NCBI GenBank assembly: GCA_006937955.1
Contig: SSNP01000004.1
Coordinates: 6,755,329-6,819,328, forward strand
Direction: 5' to 3'
Length of the DNA stretch: 64,000 nucleotides
DNA from: Pachypanchax playfairii
Lineage: Eukaryota > Chordata > Actinopteri > Cyprinodontiformes > Aplocheilidae
A program made the translations under genes and the position numbers. How positions within the stretch are numbered: the stretch's first letter is position 1; every line of letters starts with the position of its first letter. Positions 11,231-23,600 of this stretch are shown in pieces. Under the pieces are notes generated by a model. That model was not told the origin of the DNA. It made no database searches and worked only from the letters and a program-made list of their open reading frames with translations.

Positions 11231-14200
11231 GCGAACTTCTCAAGTTTGTTTGAGGGGAACCTGAGAGGCGTGTCAGTGGATCCGCATCATTTACTGACAG
11301 TTTAACAAGGCGGTTACCTGGGTGGGCGGAGTATGCATTTCTTTTCAAACAGCAGGATGTCTCGGTCAGTTTGCTCTTTAACCATGTAACTTAAGTCAAC
11401 ATAACAAAGTGGTTTCGATGCGAAGGCACAAATATAATGAATAAAAAAACTGTACATCTGTTGAATATGATGAATCACAAACGCTGTTTTAACCAGTAGT
11501 TTGTTTCTTGTGTCTTGCATGTTTTTTTTTTTGTTTGTTTTTTTTGTATATTCATGTTATCAGTGCTCATTGACATCATAAACCTGTTTCGCTCTGACAG
11601 GTCGTCCCTGATTGGTGACACAAGTCTTTCCATTAACGCCTCGTTCCCCTCCCATCATCACTTCTAACCAGGATATTGTCCGGCTGAAACAAAAGGAGTA
11701 AACCCCCTGAACGCGTCCGACAGATTGACTGAACAGGCACCACCCATCTGCTGTCAAACAGCATCAGCACACCTACACAGCTATTTGTTTCCGTTCATCC
11801 ACAGGTTAAATATGTACTTCTTCACATATTTACTCCTGTAATGTTTTTGAAAAGCACCAAAACTCGTTAATGTCTACAGTAACTTCCATTTTGGGGTTAA
11901 AGCATCTTAATTAGCTCATAAACAATGTCGTAAAATCTGGCGTGTTGTTAAAATTTCAAAACTAAAGTGAAAGGGTTGCACTGGGGGACTATTTCTTTTG
12001 CCAAATTTCCTTTTTGAATACAAATCATTTCTTGTTTAATCCTCTGTAATTGTTTGGCTGATGTGGATTCGCTAACTTCACCAACTCAAACAGGGATTAT
12101 GCAAATATTTTAATCTGTCCATCTACCTGGCTAACCTTCAAAGTCAAGTTCACATAAATTATTTATTTAGTGTGGAATTTCAATTTGCATTTTATCTTGT
12201 AGCGCAGATGTTTTAATATCTTATATGTTTACTGCAACATACAGGCGATATAGTTAAGATCTTTTGAAATTTGTTATACCTCTTCCTTAATGAATAACTT
12301 TGTATTTTTTATGCTGCTATCTTAAAATTTTGCTCTGAAACAATCATTTCTGTAAAAAAAATAAATAAAATGGGATCAGAGATACGGTTTTTAGTTTCTG
12401 GCGTTATGAGACACTTTAGGAAATATTGTCGATTAGAGAAGAAAAAAACAAACGTGTGTTGTGCAACATGTGTTATATCTTTATCACGTGCTGTAATCAG
12501 AGCTCCCTTGGCTGTGTGAGAGAACTGCGCCTGATGATTACTCACCAAAGTAAAGTTATTGAAACAGGTTATGGGTCATAATTTCATAAAAAAGTCAAGA
12601 TAAGATCAGGTTGTAGCATTAGTGCTGAAACACACAAATGGTTTGAATGTGAGCTCTGGATTCATTTTTTGGGACTGAGAGGCATTAACAAGTGATCCAG
12701 ACCTGAACGTCATAGTTCAGTCATCATCCAAGTGAGAAGTTAAATGATATATATTCATTATTATATAAGGTAATTCTGTTTGTCATACAAATCTAATGTT
12801 CAATAGATTCGTGCCCTCAGATCTCACTGACCTGTATGTTTTAGATGTTTCGCTGTTTGAACACACAACAGAAGCCTAATAATTAGTTATTAATTAAAAT
12901 CAGGTGTGTTGAGGTTGGATACATACAAAACATACAAGGCAGTGAGAAACACTGGACTAGATGGTTTTATTTAACACCCATTCGTCGTGGTTGTAGCAGA
13001 TGCAACAGCTGGACTCTTCTCATCTGTCATCATATCAGACACTTCTAAATGGAAACGAGTAGGTTGAATAGTATTGATTGTTTGGGTGCAACTTTATCAG
13101 GGGTGGAAAACATGCAATATGTGTGAGGAAAAAAAAATCATTTCATTTTTGTTATTGTTTTCAAGTTTTTTTTTTAAATCCTAAGTCTTGATTCGAATCC
13201 ACTTAATCTTAAAAGGAAGCTGCCAGTTATTAGAATACAAGTTAAATCAAATGACATTTAGATAAAGTTCAGCTACTTTAAATATGTTTTTGTTTTCAAT
13301 TTTACTAAACTGATTCATCTTTGTAGTAGATCTGTTAGCTTGAAAGTGCTTTGCTAAAAATTATATACAGGGATAAACATTTCTCATGGTCTCCATTGAG
13401 ATACTTGTTTAAATACAAAGGAAATAAACTTTGTCAGCATGTCTTTAAAAAGTTAATTTTTTAAAAGATAATTTCTCTTCCAATTTGAATTAGGTCAGAA
13501 ATGTTCATCACCAGATCAGCTGCAAAAAAAGAGTCTATACTTCCATTTAATCTTAAGTCCCTCTCAAAGGGAGATGTACACCTCAGACAGCTTCCTTCTA
13601 AATAGAGACTGTGTAGGTGCAGTTTGCCCACAATTAAGTGAGTTAAATAGATTTATTTAAGGGGAAACGTACCTACGTGTCAGAGTTCCTAAATCTCAGA
13701 TAATAATGTTTACTGTGATGTGCAGTTTGCTAGAAATACCCACCTTCTCCTGAGAACTGGTGGTATCTGCGACAAAGGAGAAGAAACAAAAGAAGAGCAA
13801 TCTGTTACACTGTTGCTTTTACAAAACTAATGCAAGTCTGTCAGGAAAAGTAAAATTAAAGAAGTACTGAATAACTTTTTTGAAACTTGTCTAAGTGGAT
13901 ACTCACCAAAAAAAACACGTTCAGCTTCATAGTAGACACTCTACCTCCGATGGCTTTACAATAGACTAAATAACCTCCGTAATTCGGGTCTCTGCCAGAA
14001 GTGGTGTTCTGGTGATTTATGCTGCCATGGTACAAACTGACACCTTATTTCATAATGAAATGTCATTCAAAGTTTATACAGTATTCTTGTTTATAGCGAG
14101 TGTGTCCTGTTAATTGTTTAAACATATTTTTATGATCGTTACCTGATATATTTTCTATATAAAAGCCCTCTGGGTCCTTATCGGCCATTGTTGGGTCCTT

Positions 14201-17200
14201 CTCCTCTGGGTGAGTCCAAACATTTGCCTGTCGCTCTGACAATGCAAAGAAAGTAAAAATAACAGCATATTTAGTGTTTCTGTCCTGGGATAATTTATTT
14301 GATAGGTGAAATGTATTTATGGAAAAATATAGAAACAAAAATAAATGATAAATCTGTTTATTGAAGTCAAGACTGTAGAACAGCACGTGTGTAGCATATC
14401 TCAACAGGTAGCATATTTCTGCAGAACACCGGTTCGAGCAACGGCTGTCTGACACATGGCTGCGGAAAAGCTATTCAGTACTGCTTTAATTTCCCCTTCT
14501 GATGACGAGTCCGTGAGATTTAACAATTTTGTAACCTATAAATAAATAAATAAGACAAAAGATCCAGTTTGACAAACAGAATTTGAATCCATTCAGTGTG
14601 TAACTATGAATCATTTCTGTTAATGACTCGAAGCGATTTAATCTGTAAAAAAGAGCATGTCTTTATTGCATAACACAAAGCTCGTCCTTTTTTTTCCCTC
14701 AAGCATGAGAAAAAAACATTTATCTCTTCCACTCTGTCGTGTTTGTGGCAGAAGTTCATATTTAGTTTGTGCAGCGAAAGAAAACAAATAGAAAGCCGAT
14801 TGCTCACACCCGCTGAACCTGCCGGACATGATTGGGCAGACATATAATTAATGAAAATTGCTTTGTGGATATGAAAAGTAGTTCAATCTGAATGCAGCAC
14901 GTTTTCAATGAAGGAGGTGCTGAGTTTGATCATTTAAGAATGAATGAACAAAAGCAACCAGGCAGAGCAAAGTGACATCTAGTGGACATTCACTGTACTT
15001 ACAGAAATAATTTCCACTGCACAGGAAGCTTTTTTCTTGACAACACAAAGAATAGTTCTTTGATTTTTGCAGAAACTGCGTGTCCTTAATGTAAGAATAA
15101 ATCAGAAATCATGAAATGAAAATACAAAAAAAAAAATTCAAAATGCAGAAAAAACGTATTTAACAGTAAACATTTTAATAATAAAGAGTGTGCAATATTT
15201 AAATAAATAGAAATCAACTGGGTTTCCTGTAAGTTTATTTTTAATCTGATCACCTTTGACTCACATGCCAGCAACATACAATGGTTGTGTTACCAAACAC
15301 CTGGTATGTGTGGTATGATCGAGAGGCTCTGCAGACATGACTCTTGTCATCATTGTCTTGTTCACGCGTCACATGATCTGCAGCTCACACCAGGTTTCAG
15401 CTACGGGAATCACAGACAGCCTCGTTCATTTATTGTGAACTATTGAAACATTTTAGATAAAGTTTAGAAACAGTGTGCAGACAAAAATGTAACACACGTC
15501 TCATTGGAACTTATTTGTTGTCGGCATTGGTTTTATTTTTGTCTTTGTGTGACTTTAGTTTCTTTGGTTTTTTGAAGGCAGTTGGCGGCATTATTTTTTT
15601 TCAAATTCTTGTGCGAGGAAGTGTGAAGTTTTCTGAGTTTTTCACTTCTGCAAAAAACTTCAAGTACCTTCAAACGTCTTAAATAGCTGACTAAGTTTTT
15701 AGAGTCTTACAACTCTAAAATGAAACTACTAGAATTAGACCAGAATCACGGCGTCTTTCCTTAAACTGAACTATAAAAAACACAATTCCTTTTTAAAAAA
15801 ATAAATAAATACATTCCAATTTTATGACTCTTTTCGCAAACTTTCAGCTTGAAATTAAACTAAATTTCCTCATAGTTTTGTTTAAAAAAAACCCAATGTG
15901 CTTCATCATTTGAGGTTTGTCACACTGATAACTGAAAATGTCAGTCACAGATAATAAACAAAATGAGAGAGTCTCTTTAACTTTAACTTCAAATACTTAT
16001 CAGAATATTCATGACCTTCTCAGTCATATGATGTCACATCACTGGAGATTTGATTTCTCTTCTGATGGTAGATGCTTGTTAAACAAACAGAATTCCTCTG
16101 CAAATAATAAAAATCACTGTATATGTCTGTTTATCTGTTTATTTGTGCATTTTCTTGTGTTCTTTTGCCGTTCAGCCCCCGATTCATTTGTGTATTTTCT
16201 CTGATTTTACTTCCAGCATCAAAGCAGTTTTTCATTACCAGCTCCACAAAATGCATTGTTTGATCTTTGGACTGATCTTGAACCACTTGTACTCGTAACA
16301 CAGCTTTTAAACTGAACCCCATCAACAGAAACAACTGATTATTTCTCATTTCTTTCTCTCTTTTTTTAGGTTTTGTTGGGTTTTTTTAACTACTTTTCCT
16401 GCAGCAATGAATGGCTCATGTGACCTCAGTATATGAAACCATGAAAACCTGGACAAACTGGTTCTGCTGGTCTGGACAAAAGAATGACAAGCACACACAA
16501 CAATCAGGGAGACAAAGTGATAAATTATCTGCTGTACTCTGTGTATATGTTCTGAAATCCTGTACAGTTTTATCACTTTTTAATGCTTTAAGTCTGTGAC
16601 GTGCTGCTTTGGATCTTTTTTAATTGTCTTAGACATTGTCATCAATATAAAATTAACAACATGCTAAACTATGACAATCAGGTTTCCAGAATTAAAGGGA
16701 AAAAAATCCACAGCAAAATTCAAAATTTTCGTTTAAATGAGGTGTAAGATTAAAGATTTATTTTGATAAGTTTTACAACTTGTTATTCTATTTAAACAAA
16801 ACGTTTGTGGGTTTGTGATTTCACTTCAACTCGAGTGAAACGTGAAGCAGGGAGCCTCTGCAGGATTCGAAACTTTATCCACGGTCATAACTAACACTGT
16901 CAAGTCCAAGAAAATACAACAAACTTCACTTCCGGTTTTGTATTTTCAAATTAAATTTCTTGCACACGTTAGTGGTTTTGTGGCGTGAGACACTTCTGTG
17001 AAAGAGTGAATTGTAACTTTTCCAAAAATAGCAGACTCATCAAACATGAACTTGACTCAGATCTGTAACATCCACGTGCAATCACTGATAATAAACAGCT
17101 CTAAGAATGCTGAGCAACTTTTATCCTTTGAGCAAATAGGACAGGAGTGGTCATTATCAAAAATACATTACATACTGATCCACTACCCTTCAGTCCTGTA

Positions 17201-17269
17201 TGAGAGCAACTACATCTGGTGTATGTCGACTCACATGTTTAATCACAATATAATCTTCACTCTTACTGA
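11231..17269. other. Intergenic, upstream of gna11 and gna15
   Basis: This stretch is AT-rich DNA between the two divergent G-alpha genes. One old hAT MITE (12811-12956) is recognisable. The longest open frames, including a 130-codon one on the minus strand at 14063-14455, show no domain, no family resemblance and an AT-rich chance-like composition. I do not call them genes. Poly-T and poly-A runs are common. Enhancers may be present but I cannot identify any from sequence alone. Confidence 0.5.
12811..12956. mobile_element. Diverged palindromic hAT-type MITE
   Basis: The region contains GTTTTAGATGTTT, the inverted arm AATCAGGTGTGTTGAGG and the flanking CACTGACCTG / CAGTGAG elements of the same palindromic family seen at 51210-51422. 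It is shorter than the intact copy and has lost part of the left arm. Ends are approximate and no target duplication is visible. Confidence 0.6.
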
Positions 17270-17352
17270 GATCTTGAGATCTCCAGCTCCTCCTGAGGGA
17301 TTCCAAGATATTCCCAGGGCAGAGAGAATATAAGATCTTCCTGTGGGGGGGA
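17270..17352. mobile_element. LINE remnant, left part (split by the hAT element)
   Basis: CTCCAGCTCCTCCTGAGGGA, followed by TTCCAAGATATTCCCAGG, resembles from memory a highly dispersed teleost non-LTR retrotransposon read in antisense. Its continuation, GAGCTCCTCACCTTATCTCT, is found beyond the hAT insertion at 19627. The two halves become contiguous when the hAT element and one copy of its GGGGGGGA duplication are removed. The exact LINE clade (CR1/Rex-like) is uncertain. Confidence 0.55.
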
Positions 17353-19525
17353 CAGGGCCGGTTTTTGCTATGGGCAATGTGGGCGACCGCCCAGGGCGCC
17401 ATCTATGTAAGGGCGCTTGAGCGCCTTAATGAAAAAAATTAAAAGGAATAAAATGACAATAATAATAATAATAAAAACTCTCAGTTTTCTACCGCCGCAC
17501 ATTTACATTAGTGGAGTGGGCGCTGCCGCTGGGGCGCCCTCATTGTCACCTGAACTTGCGGCTGAGAGTCAGAATGCTTGTGTGTCTCCCCGCTCCCTCC
17601 CTCCCTCCCTTGCCTCAGAAGAGACGAGAAGGCGGCGAGGTATAGACTGATCCCAGGCCAGCGAGGCCATACAACACAAACTTCTTCAAAATTAATTATA
17701 TTTTATTCCTAAAATTAAAATAGACCCATATCCTACAAGTAGCCTAATTAATTGGGTTATGTGTGAAAAATGGAAAGAAAAAAAATTGGTTTGGTCATGT
17801 CATTTACGTGAGTCACGTGACGTGAAACCGGTTGATGGGCGAGTTAACGGTGATGGAAGATGGAAAAATGGTAATGAGCTTAACTCTTGATCGTAATGAT
17901 GGATCCAAGTAAAAGACCAAAGAAGCCATCAGGTTCCCAGTACAGAAAAAGAAGAAGAGGAGAAACGGGCACAAGATAAAGGTATACAGATTTTTGTAGT
18001 GACGTAGTGACAGTAGGCTATAGGCTATTACCATTATCCTCTTGCTAATATTAGCCACGCAAGACGTCTGCATTTGACTTTTAGTTTTCCATCCAGCAAC
18101 TTACTGTAAGAATTGAGGTATCATGTCATGCAACTAATTTCACCCATAAGCAACCTAGTAGTTTTTGTTTGCAACACTAGAAGTGCAAATTCACACCTAG
18201 ACGTCCCGACTGAGGATTTAAAAAAAAAAAAAATTCTACACACTATATGCTAAGTAAAAAAAACTTGTAATATATTGACATGGCATTTTGTAAGGTACAT
18301 GTGATATACCTTTTTAAATAATTTGTTGTGTGGTTTGTTTAATCAATAGGATGTTAACAAATGTCAATAAAATGTGTATTATTTAAGCAATGCATTACAG
18401 GTCGTGATAAATGCTCATTATATCACAGCAAAGGGGCAATAGATGTGATATCACAGCTCAGTATTGAGCATATCATATCGTAGTGCTGGAGTGATTTATT
18501 GCTTTTAGAACCAATAATTTAGTTACTTAAGTTACCCATAATAGCAATATTAAAGTCAGGAGAAATACACAACAATTTTCATGTAGTTTTTAAATAAACA
18601 GATGTATTATCTAATAAAATAGTCCCATCTCTGTACATTAGCTCTACTGTATATTGTCTAACAGTAACAGTGCATTGGATGGATACATTGTTGCTTCTTT
18701 AACAATCAGCCCTGTTTTAAAGATGTTAGCGTATGATGCATGTGTGATGTTTGATTTAACTTACATATTTTATCTTAAATCGTAAATCAGGGGCACTTCT
18801 GAAATATTTTGGAGCTAGATCACCCACTGGCCAAAATGAGGCATCAGATCCTTCCACAACAGCCACAGACAAGGTTGTGGAGTCTGATGAGGAGCCATCT
18901 ACCTCTGCTGCAACCACCACATGCTCCTCGCAGGATTTCTCAGGTGTGTGAGTGTGTGGGGAGGGGGGCTTATTTTATTTACAGTGTTTACTTTTTTAAA
19001 CACTAAATGATGTGAATAACATGTATATTAATGAAAATACCATTTTCTCTTTATTAGAAATGCCTCAGCCAGAAATTTCATCAAAGCCTGTGCCTGAGAA
19101 TGAACCCCTGTCTACTGACCCTGCTAATTGGCCTTCAGTTCTGACCGACAGAATTCGGACACAGCTGGTTTGCAGAGGACCAAGTGAGGTACCTGCTGAC
19201 TTTGTGTTTCCCAGGAATGAGTTGGATGGAAGAAGTTGCCATCATCTGTATTTCAAGAAGACACTAGTTAATGGTGAAAAGATTCCCAGGAGCTGGTTAG
19301 TCTATTCAGAGAAAACCCTTTCTCTGAACCCTGTTTTTCTCTGTTCCTGTGTTTTTGTTACATCTTTGTATTGAAGATTATATAATAAAATAATACAAAT
19401 CATATGATATATTTTATATATTTCAGTGTGTTGGTGGGGTTTGGGGGTAAGTCTGTTCTTTTTTTGGGGGAAGGGCGCCATGGGATTCTTCGCCCAGGGC
19501 GTGAATCTAGCCAGGACCGCCTCTG
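17353..19525 (+). mobile_element. hAT-superfamily DNA transposon, internally deleted, perfect 8-bp target duplication
   Basis: The element is 2173 bp. It starts CAGGGCCGGTTTTTGC and, read from the other end, starts CAGAGGCGGTCCTGGC. These are imperfect terminal inverted repeats with related GCCCAGGGCG/CGCCCTGGGC subterminal motifs. It is flanked on both sides by GGGGGGGA (17345-17352 and 19526-19533), the 8-bp duplication expected of hAT transposition. Inside are the first exons of a ZMYM1-like (TTF-type zinc finger) transposase gene, but the catalytic part is absent. The copy is therefore nonautonomous, presumably a deletion derivative of a longer element. It sits in an older LINE remnant between gna11 and gna15. 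Confidence 0.88.
17896..19310 (+). pseudogene. Truncated hAT transposase (TTF zinc-finger, ZMYM1-like) N-terminal exons
   Basis: Three exon-like blocks carry the N-terminus of a TTF-domain hAT transposase. Block 1, 17896-17981, begins MMDPSKRPKKPSGSQYRK. Block 2, 18791-18943, begins ALLKYFGARSPTGQNEASD and is bounded by AG and GT. Block 3 runs from 19058 to about 19310 and contains the TTF start: DPANWPSVLTDRIRTQLVCR, then FPRNELDGRSCHHLYF and IPRSW. Blocks 2 and 3 join in phase. Block 1 needs a one-base frame change in its AGA-rich tract around 17945-17962 to enter the frame that splices into block 2, so this copy carries a frameshift. The hAT catalytic and dimerisation domains are missing. 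It cannot encode an active transposase, though the DNA-binding part is recognisable. Confidence 0.8.
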
Positions 19526-19670
19526 GGGGGGGATGATACTGCAAACCTCCAAATAGACATGACCACGAGACAGAGACTTCTTTTGATGGGAAGGAGAGCA
19601 GCAAGCAGCTCACTTACACGACGGAGCTCCTCACCTTATCTCTAAGGCCGAGTCTGGCCAACCCACCCGT
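19526..19670. mobile_element. LINE remnant, right part
   Basis: This continues the element begun at 17270. GAGCTCCTCACCTTATCTCT followed by AAGGCCGAGTCTGGCC is a recognisable block of a common teleost non-LTR retrotransposon in antisense orientation. Its first eight bases are the second copy of the hAT target duplication. It is degenerate and noncoding. Confidence 0.6.
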
Positions 19671-19839
19671 ATTTTTTTTTTTTTTTGCTACAGTCAGTGA
19701 AACCAGTATTAAATTTGTGGGAAAAATAACATTTTAAAAAGCTTGCATTTAGTTTGGCAAAGGTACAAGCATCGGGTATGAAAAACAAAGTATCATTACT
19801 GCATGTTCACTGAGCCATGGAAATAAACATGCTCTTATT

Positions 19840-20484
19840 TTTAAGGCGCTGATGTGTTATTTCCTGTTTGACGGTGGTATTTTGCCGGCGCTTGACGCGG
19901 AGCGCATTCCAGTTACAGAGAGCTTTCAGCGAATCGGGGAGGCAGCACATTCCTCTGTAGGCGCGGCGGAGCTCACCGAGCGGCAGGTTGTTGGACGTCA
20001 ACCGAAGAAAAGTGGTAAAACTCGGCAAAATGTTCGGATCTGTTCACCGTCAGCCGCAGATGGAGTGAAAAGATAATCACGAGGTAGAAAATGGATTGCG
20101 TAAGGCAATCAGAGCCTGCAGTACCTGTAGCGTCTACAGGAAGTTTGGCACACTGATTGGAGGTAAGGAGCGTCATTTCATCTCACAGCAAAACCCACTT
20201 TTCTCTTAAATAAACTCATAAACGGTCGGATTTGATTTAGATTATTTACAGATAGTGTCAAACTTGAGACTTCATCCAGAGAAAGTGTGATATTTAGTTT
20301 AAAGGTAACACGATTTCCTATACCGTGGGTACATTCATGTTTACGGCGTCAATAAATCTCCGCAGGTGTGGTGAAATGAATCATGATAAACCTGAAAGAA
20401 CATGAAAAATGGGGTTGCTTAGCTACAAGTTTATTATAAGTTCTTGATGGTTTATTATAGGTGAACCTGTGACAGTGTCCATCC
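19840..20484 (+). promoter_or_regulatory. Candidate gna15 promoter and 5' UTR with a possible noncoding exon
   Basis: A GC-richer patch with several CG dinucleotides (about 19870-20060) lies within 0.6 kb of the gna15 start. A strong donor-like site, GGAG|GTAAGG, is at 20162/20163. An acceptor-like TTTATTATAG ends at 20460, followed by a 24-base leader to the ATG at 20485. One reading is a noncoding first exon ending at 20162 spliced to 20461. The polypyrimidine tract before 20460 is weak, so an unspliced leader is also possible. No TATA box stands out. This is inference from position and motifs only. Confidence 0.4.
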
Positions 20485-20635
20485 ATGGCGGACTGCTGCT
20501 GGTGGTGCCATCGCACCTGCTCCTGCTTCCTCTCTGAGGACGAGAAGACCGCCATCCGTGTGGACAAGGAGATCCAGAGGATCCTCAAGGGGCAAAAGAA
20601 GAAAGAGAGAAGGGAGATCAAAATCCTTCTTTTGG
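20485..20635 (+). CDS. gna15: gna15 exon 1: membrane-anchoring N-terminus
   Basis: This exon encodes residues 1-50 and the first base of Gly51. The start ATCCATGG has a G at +4. The first 14 residues, MADCCWWCHRTCSC, contain five cysteines that are candidate palmitoylation sites and two adjacent tryptophans. The beta-gamma-binding helix follows (SEDEKTAIRVDKEIQRILK), then the beta-1 strand EIKILLLG. It ends in a G before GTAAAT, the same phase-1 junction as gna11 exon 1. Confidence 0.95.
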
Positions 20636-23600
20636 GTAAATACTTTACACACAAACTAGTGTGAAACTCATACAAGGAGATTCGAATCTGTAAAAAAAAA
20701 AAAACTGAAGTTTAAAACGTTCCAGGAGATGAAACGCTTCATGATATGAGGTTTAAAACTGTTTGACCTGTTTGGTAGTTGCCAGATGACAAAATGTATG
20801 TGTCATTGTTTGGGTATGTGAGGAATGGTCCAGGTTGGGACTGGCTGTAAACAGGTTGGACACACACACCTGGGAACCCTTTGAGCCTCCTTCTCAAAGT
20901 CTTTTCATTCAGTCAGATAAATCTTTACGGTGCAGAGAAATAATTCCAGTTGAAATGTTTCTTTAGTTTGACTTTGTGACTGTATATTAGATGCCTCCAT
21001 GAACAGATAAACTGATGCTGGTTCTGAACAAGGCCGATCCAGTAACGGATTAGGAACGTCTTTTCTAGATTTTTCGAATTCTTTATTGATATTTTGCACC
21101 ACAGATGTAAAAATGTACAAATCCCTTCTTATGTTTCTTTAAGTAAATGTTATTTTTATTTATTCTTAATGCACCAGATCCTGATTACAGCCTCCTGCTG
21201 ATATCACTTGCGTTGAATATTAGTTTTGTTTGACCTCATAAGGGAATACCTGGTAATTTTTTTTTAATTTGACTAAAAATCAGTATGTTATTAATTTCCA
21301 ACCGATCTGAAAACTATTTCAGGTCTAAGATAGACTGAAAACAGTAACATTTAATTAATTATTGTTTTTTGGTACCATTATAATACTTGTTAGTTCAGTA
21401 TCAACAAACCAAACACTGAGGTCTGAGTCAGGATGAGGGGAAACCCTGACATAGTGCAAAGATCCAGTTACAGTAAGATGAAGTTATTACCCAGTGGTAT
21501 ATTACTGCATCACTGTGTGAAGTGGAAGGAAACAACTGTTTGTGTTCGGGAACCAGACTGTCTGTTAAACATCATTTGGCACAACATCCTGGTCTGAGAT
21601 TCATATTACCTTCTTGGAAAGCTGCATCAAGAATACCCAGCAAAGTGTTCCAAAAATCAGCATGTTTACCATCTGTTTCCTGTCGCATGGTCCAGATAAA
21701 CCGAGGTGACACTATGTCGCGCGGCGTCATTCTCTCCATACTCGTGTTTTAAACCCATATCGGAATTCCTTCTTGTTCCAGATGCTTGATTAAAGGAGGA
21801 TGTTGAACTGTTGGGTTTCCCCGAGGGCCATTACCAGGATTTTAGTTGTGAGCTGATGGTAAATCAACTGAATATGAAATACAAACAGCAACCTGTGTGC
21901 AGTAAACAGAAAAACCTGCACACACACACACACACACACACATCTTGTCCAGCAGCAACCTGCAACCAAAAGAATGATGAAGACACTGATTGGCTCACTG
22001 ACGGGTTAACGATCGCCACCAGGACACTGAGGGATTCACCAATAACAAGTCCTGACACAGTATTAATTAGAGCGAATAGGAAAACACGTGGAAGGAGGAT
22101 CAGAGTTATGGATCGGAACCGATGACTTGATCAGGGTTTTTCCTCAGTTGCCTTGAAAGCTTCATAAATGGCTAACACACGTTATCATTAGCATGTAGCT
22201 AGCGTTTTGATTTACTTACTGCTCTGGACGCTCCATAAGGCGACTTTATTATTGGAATTACGCTGGCTGCAAGAGTTAATCTCTCTGACATTCTGCTTTG
22301 GTACTGGCCGAGGTTCAGGAAGCATCCATCGGTGAAACATACAAACATGCTGTAGGTGGTTAGAGGCGGTATTCCACAGAGAAACTCCAGCTATTGCTAG
22401 TGATTGGGTTGTTGTTTAGAAATGATGAATAAATTCCTGTAACTCTCTCAAATGCACATTTTCACAGAGACATTTTTAGAAAGTAAAAAAACTACAAAAC
22501 GGTGGTGCTTTATGCTTCAGACTCTCACAGCTCGGGGTGTGTGTGTTTAATCTGCAGGGTCCTGGTGTAACATTGTTACATCACTATGTTACAGTCAGTT
22601 ATCTTCCAGGAGAGAGTAGAGCAGCTGCTCAGATCGCAGGATGCAGACGGATTACTGAGAAATGCATTTATTAAGCCAAAAACCACTTTGGGGGTTTTAA
22701 TAAGGAAATATCATCACAACATAGTTCAAAGTTCCAAAAAGTTGATTTTGCATGATATAGGACTTTAAAATAATTTGCTCAGCACAACCATCAGCAGTGT
22801 TGAACTAACAGCAAATTAGTTGCACTTGTAGGATTTTTTTAGTAATGTTAATTTTACATATTTAAAATGATATTTTGCATTTTCAGGTAAATTTGAAATC
22901 TTTTGCAACTTTTTGAATTTTATCTTTTTTAAGTTGCTTAAACCTTTTTTTGCCTATAAAAAAAACCAAATTCAAGCTACATGTATAAACCCAACTAGTT
23001 ATTTCTTTATCTATAAGACTGTAAATAACTCTCAACCAAAAAAAAACCATTTGTGATTCAACCTACAGGATTGTATCTACTTCTATGGAGATAAATTGGG
23101 TTCATAATTTTTGTCTATTTGAAAGAAATATTTTAAATTGAAAATATGAAAGGTGAAAATGAAAGTTAAGTTTTTACTGTGAACTTTGAAAAACAAAAAA
23201 ATCGGCTTCAAAATAAAATAAAATATATAGAATACTTATATTAATAGAAATTTTAATGGCATTTTTATTTTGTATTTTTCTAAATAAACTTTTATTCAAA
23301 ATTTTCAGTATTATGTATTTTTTTTCAAGATTGAGCTTAAGATTTGTTTTTCCTTCAGTTTCAGATTATATTTTTTCAGATTCAGATCTTTCTCATTAAG
23401 GTCAAAAAAAGTTCTTTGCAGTTTCAGATTTTTCTTCCACTTTCAGATCCTTTTTTACACTTTTTTACACTCAGAAGTTTATTGAGAAAAATACAAAATA
23501 ACAATTCCATTAATATTTTCATTCATATAAACATTCTATACATTGTATTTTATTATGAAGCCAATTTTTTGTTCACAATAAAAACTTGACTTTTGTTTTC

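Noticed and set aside
14063..14455. 130-codon minus-strand open frame
   Set aside because: No recognisable domain, hydrophobic AT-rich composition, no neighbouring splice-compatible exon, and not matching any Gq-class exon.
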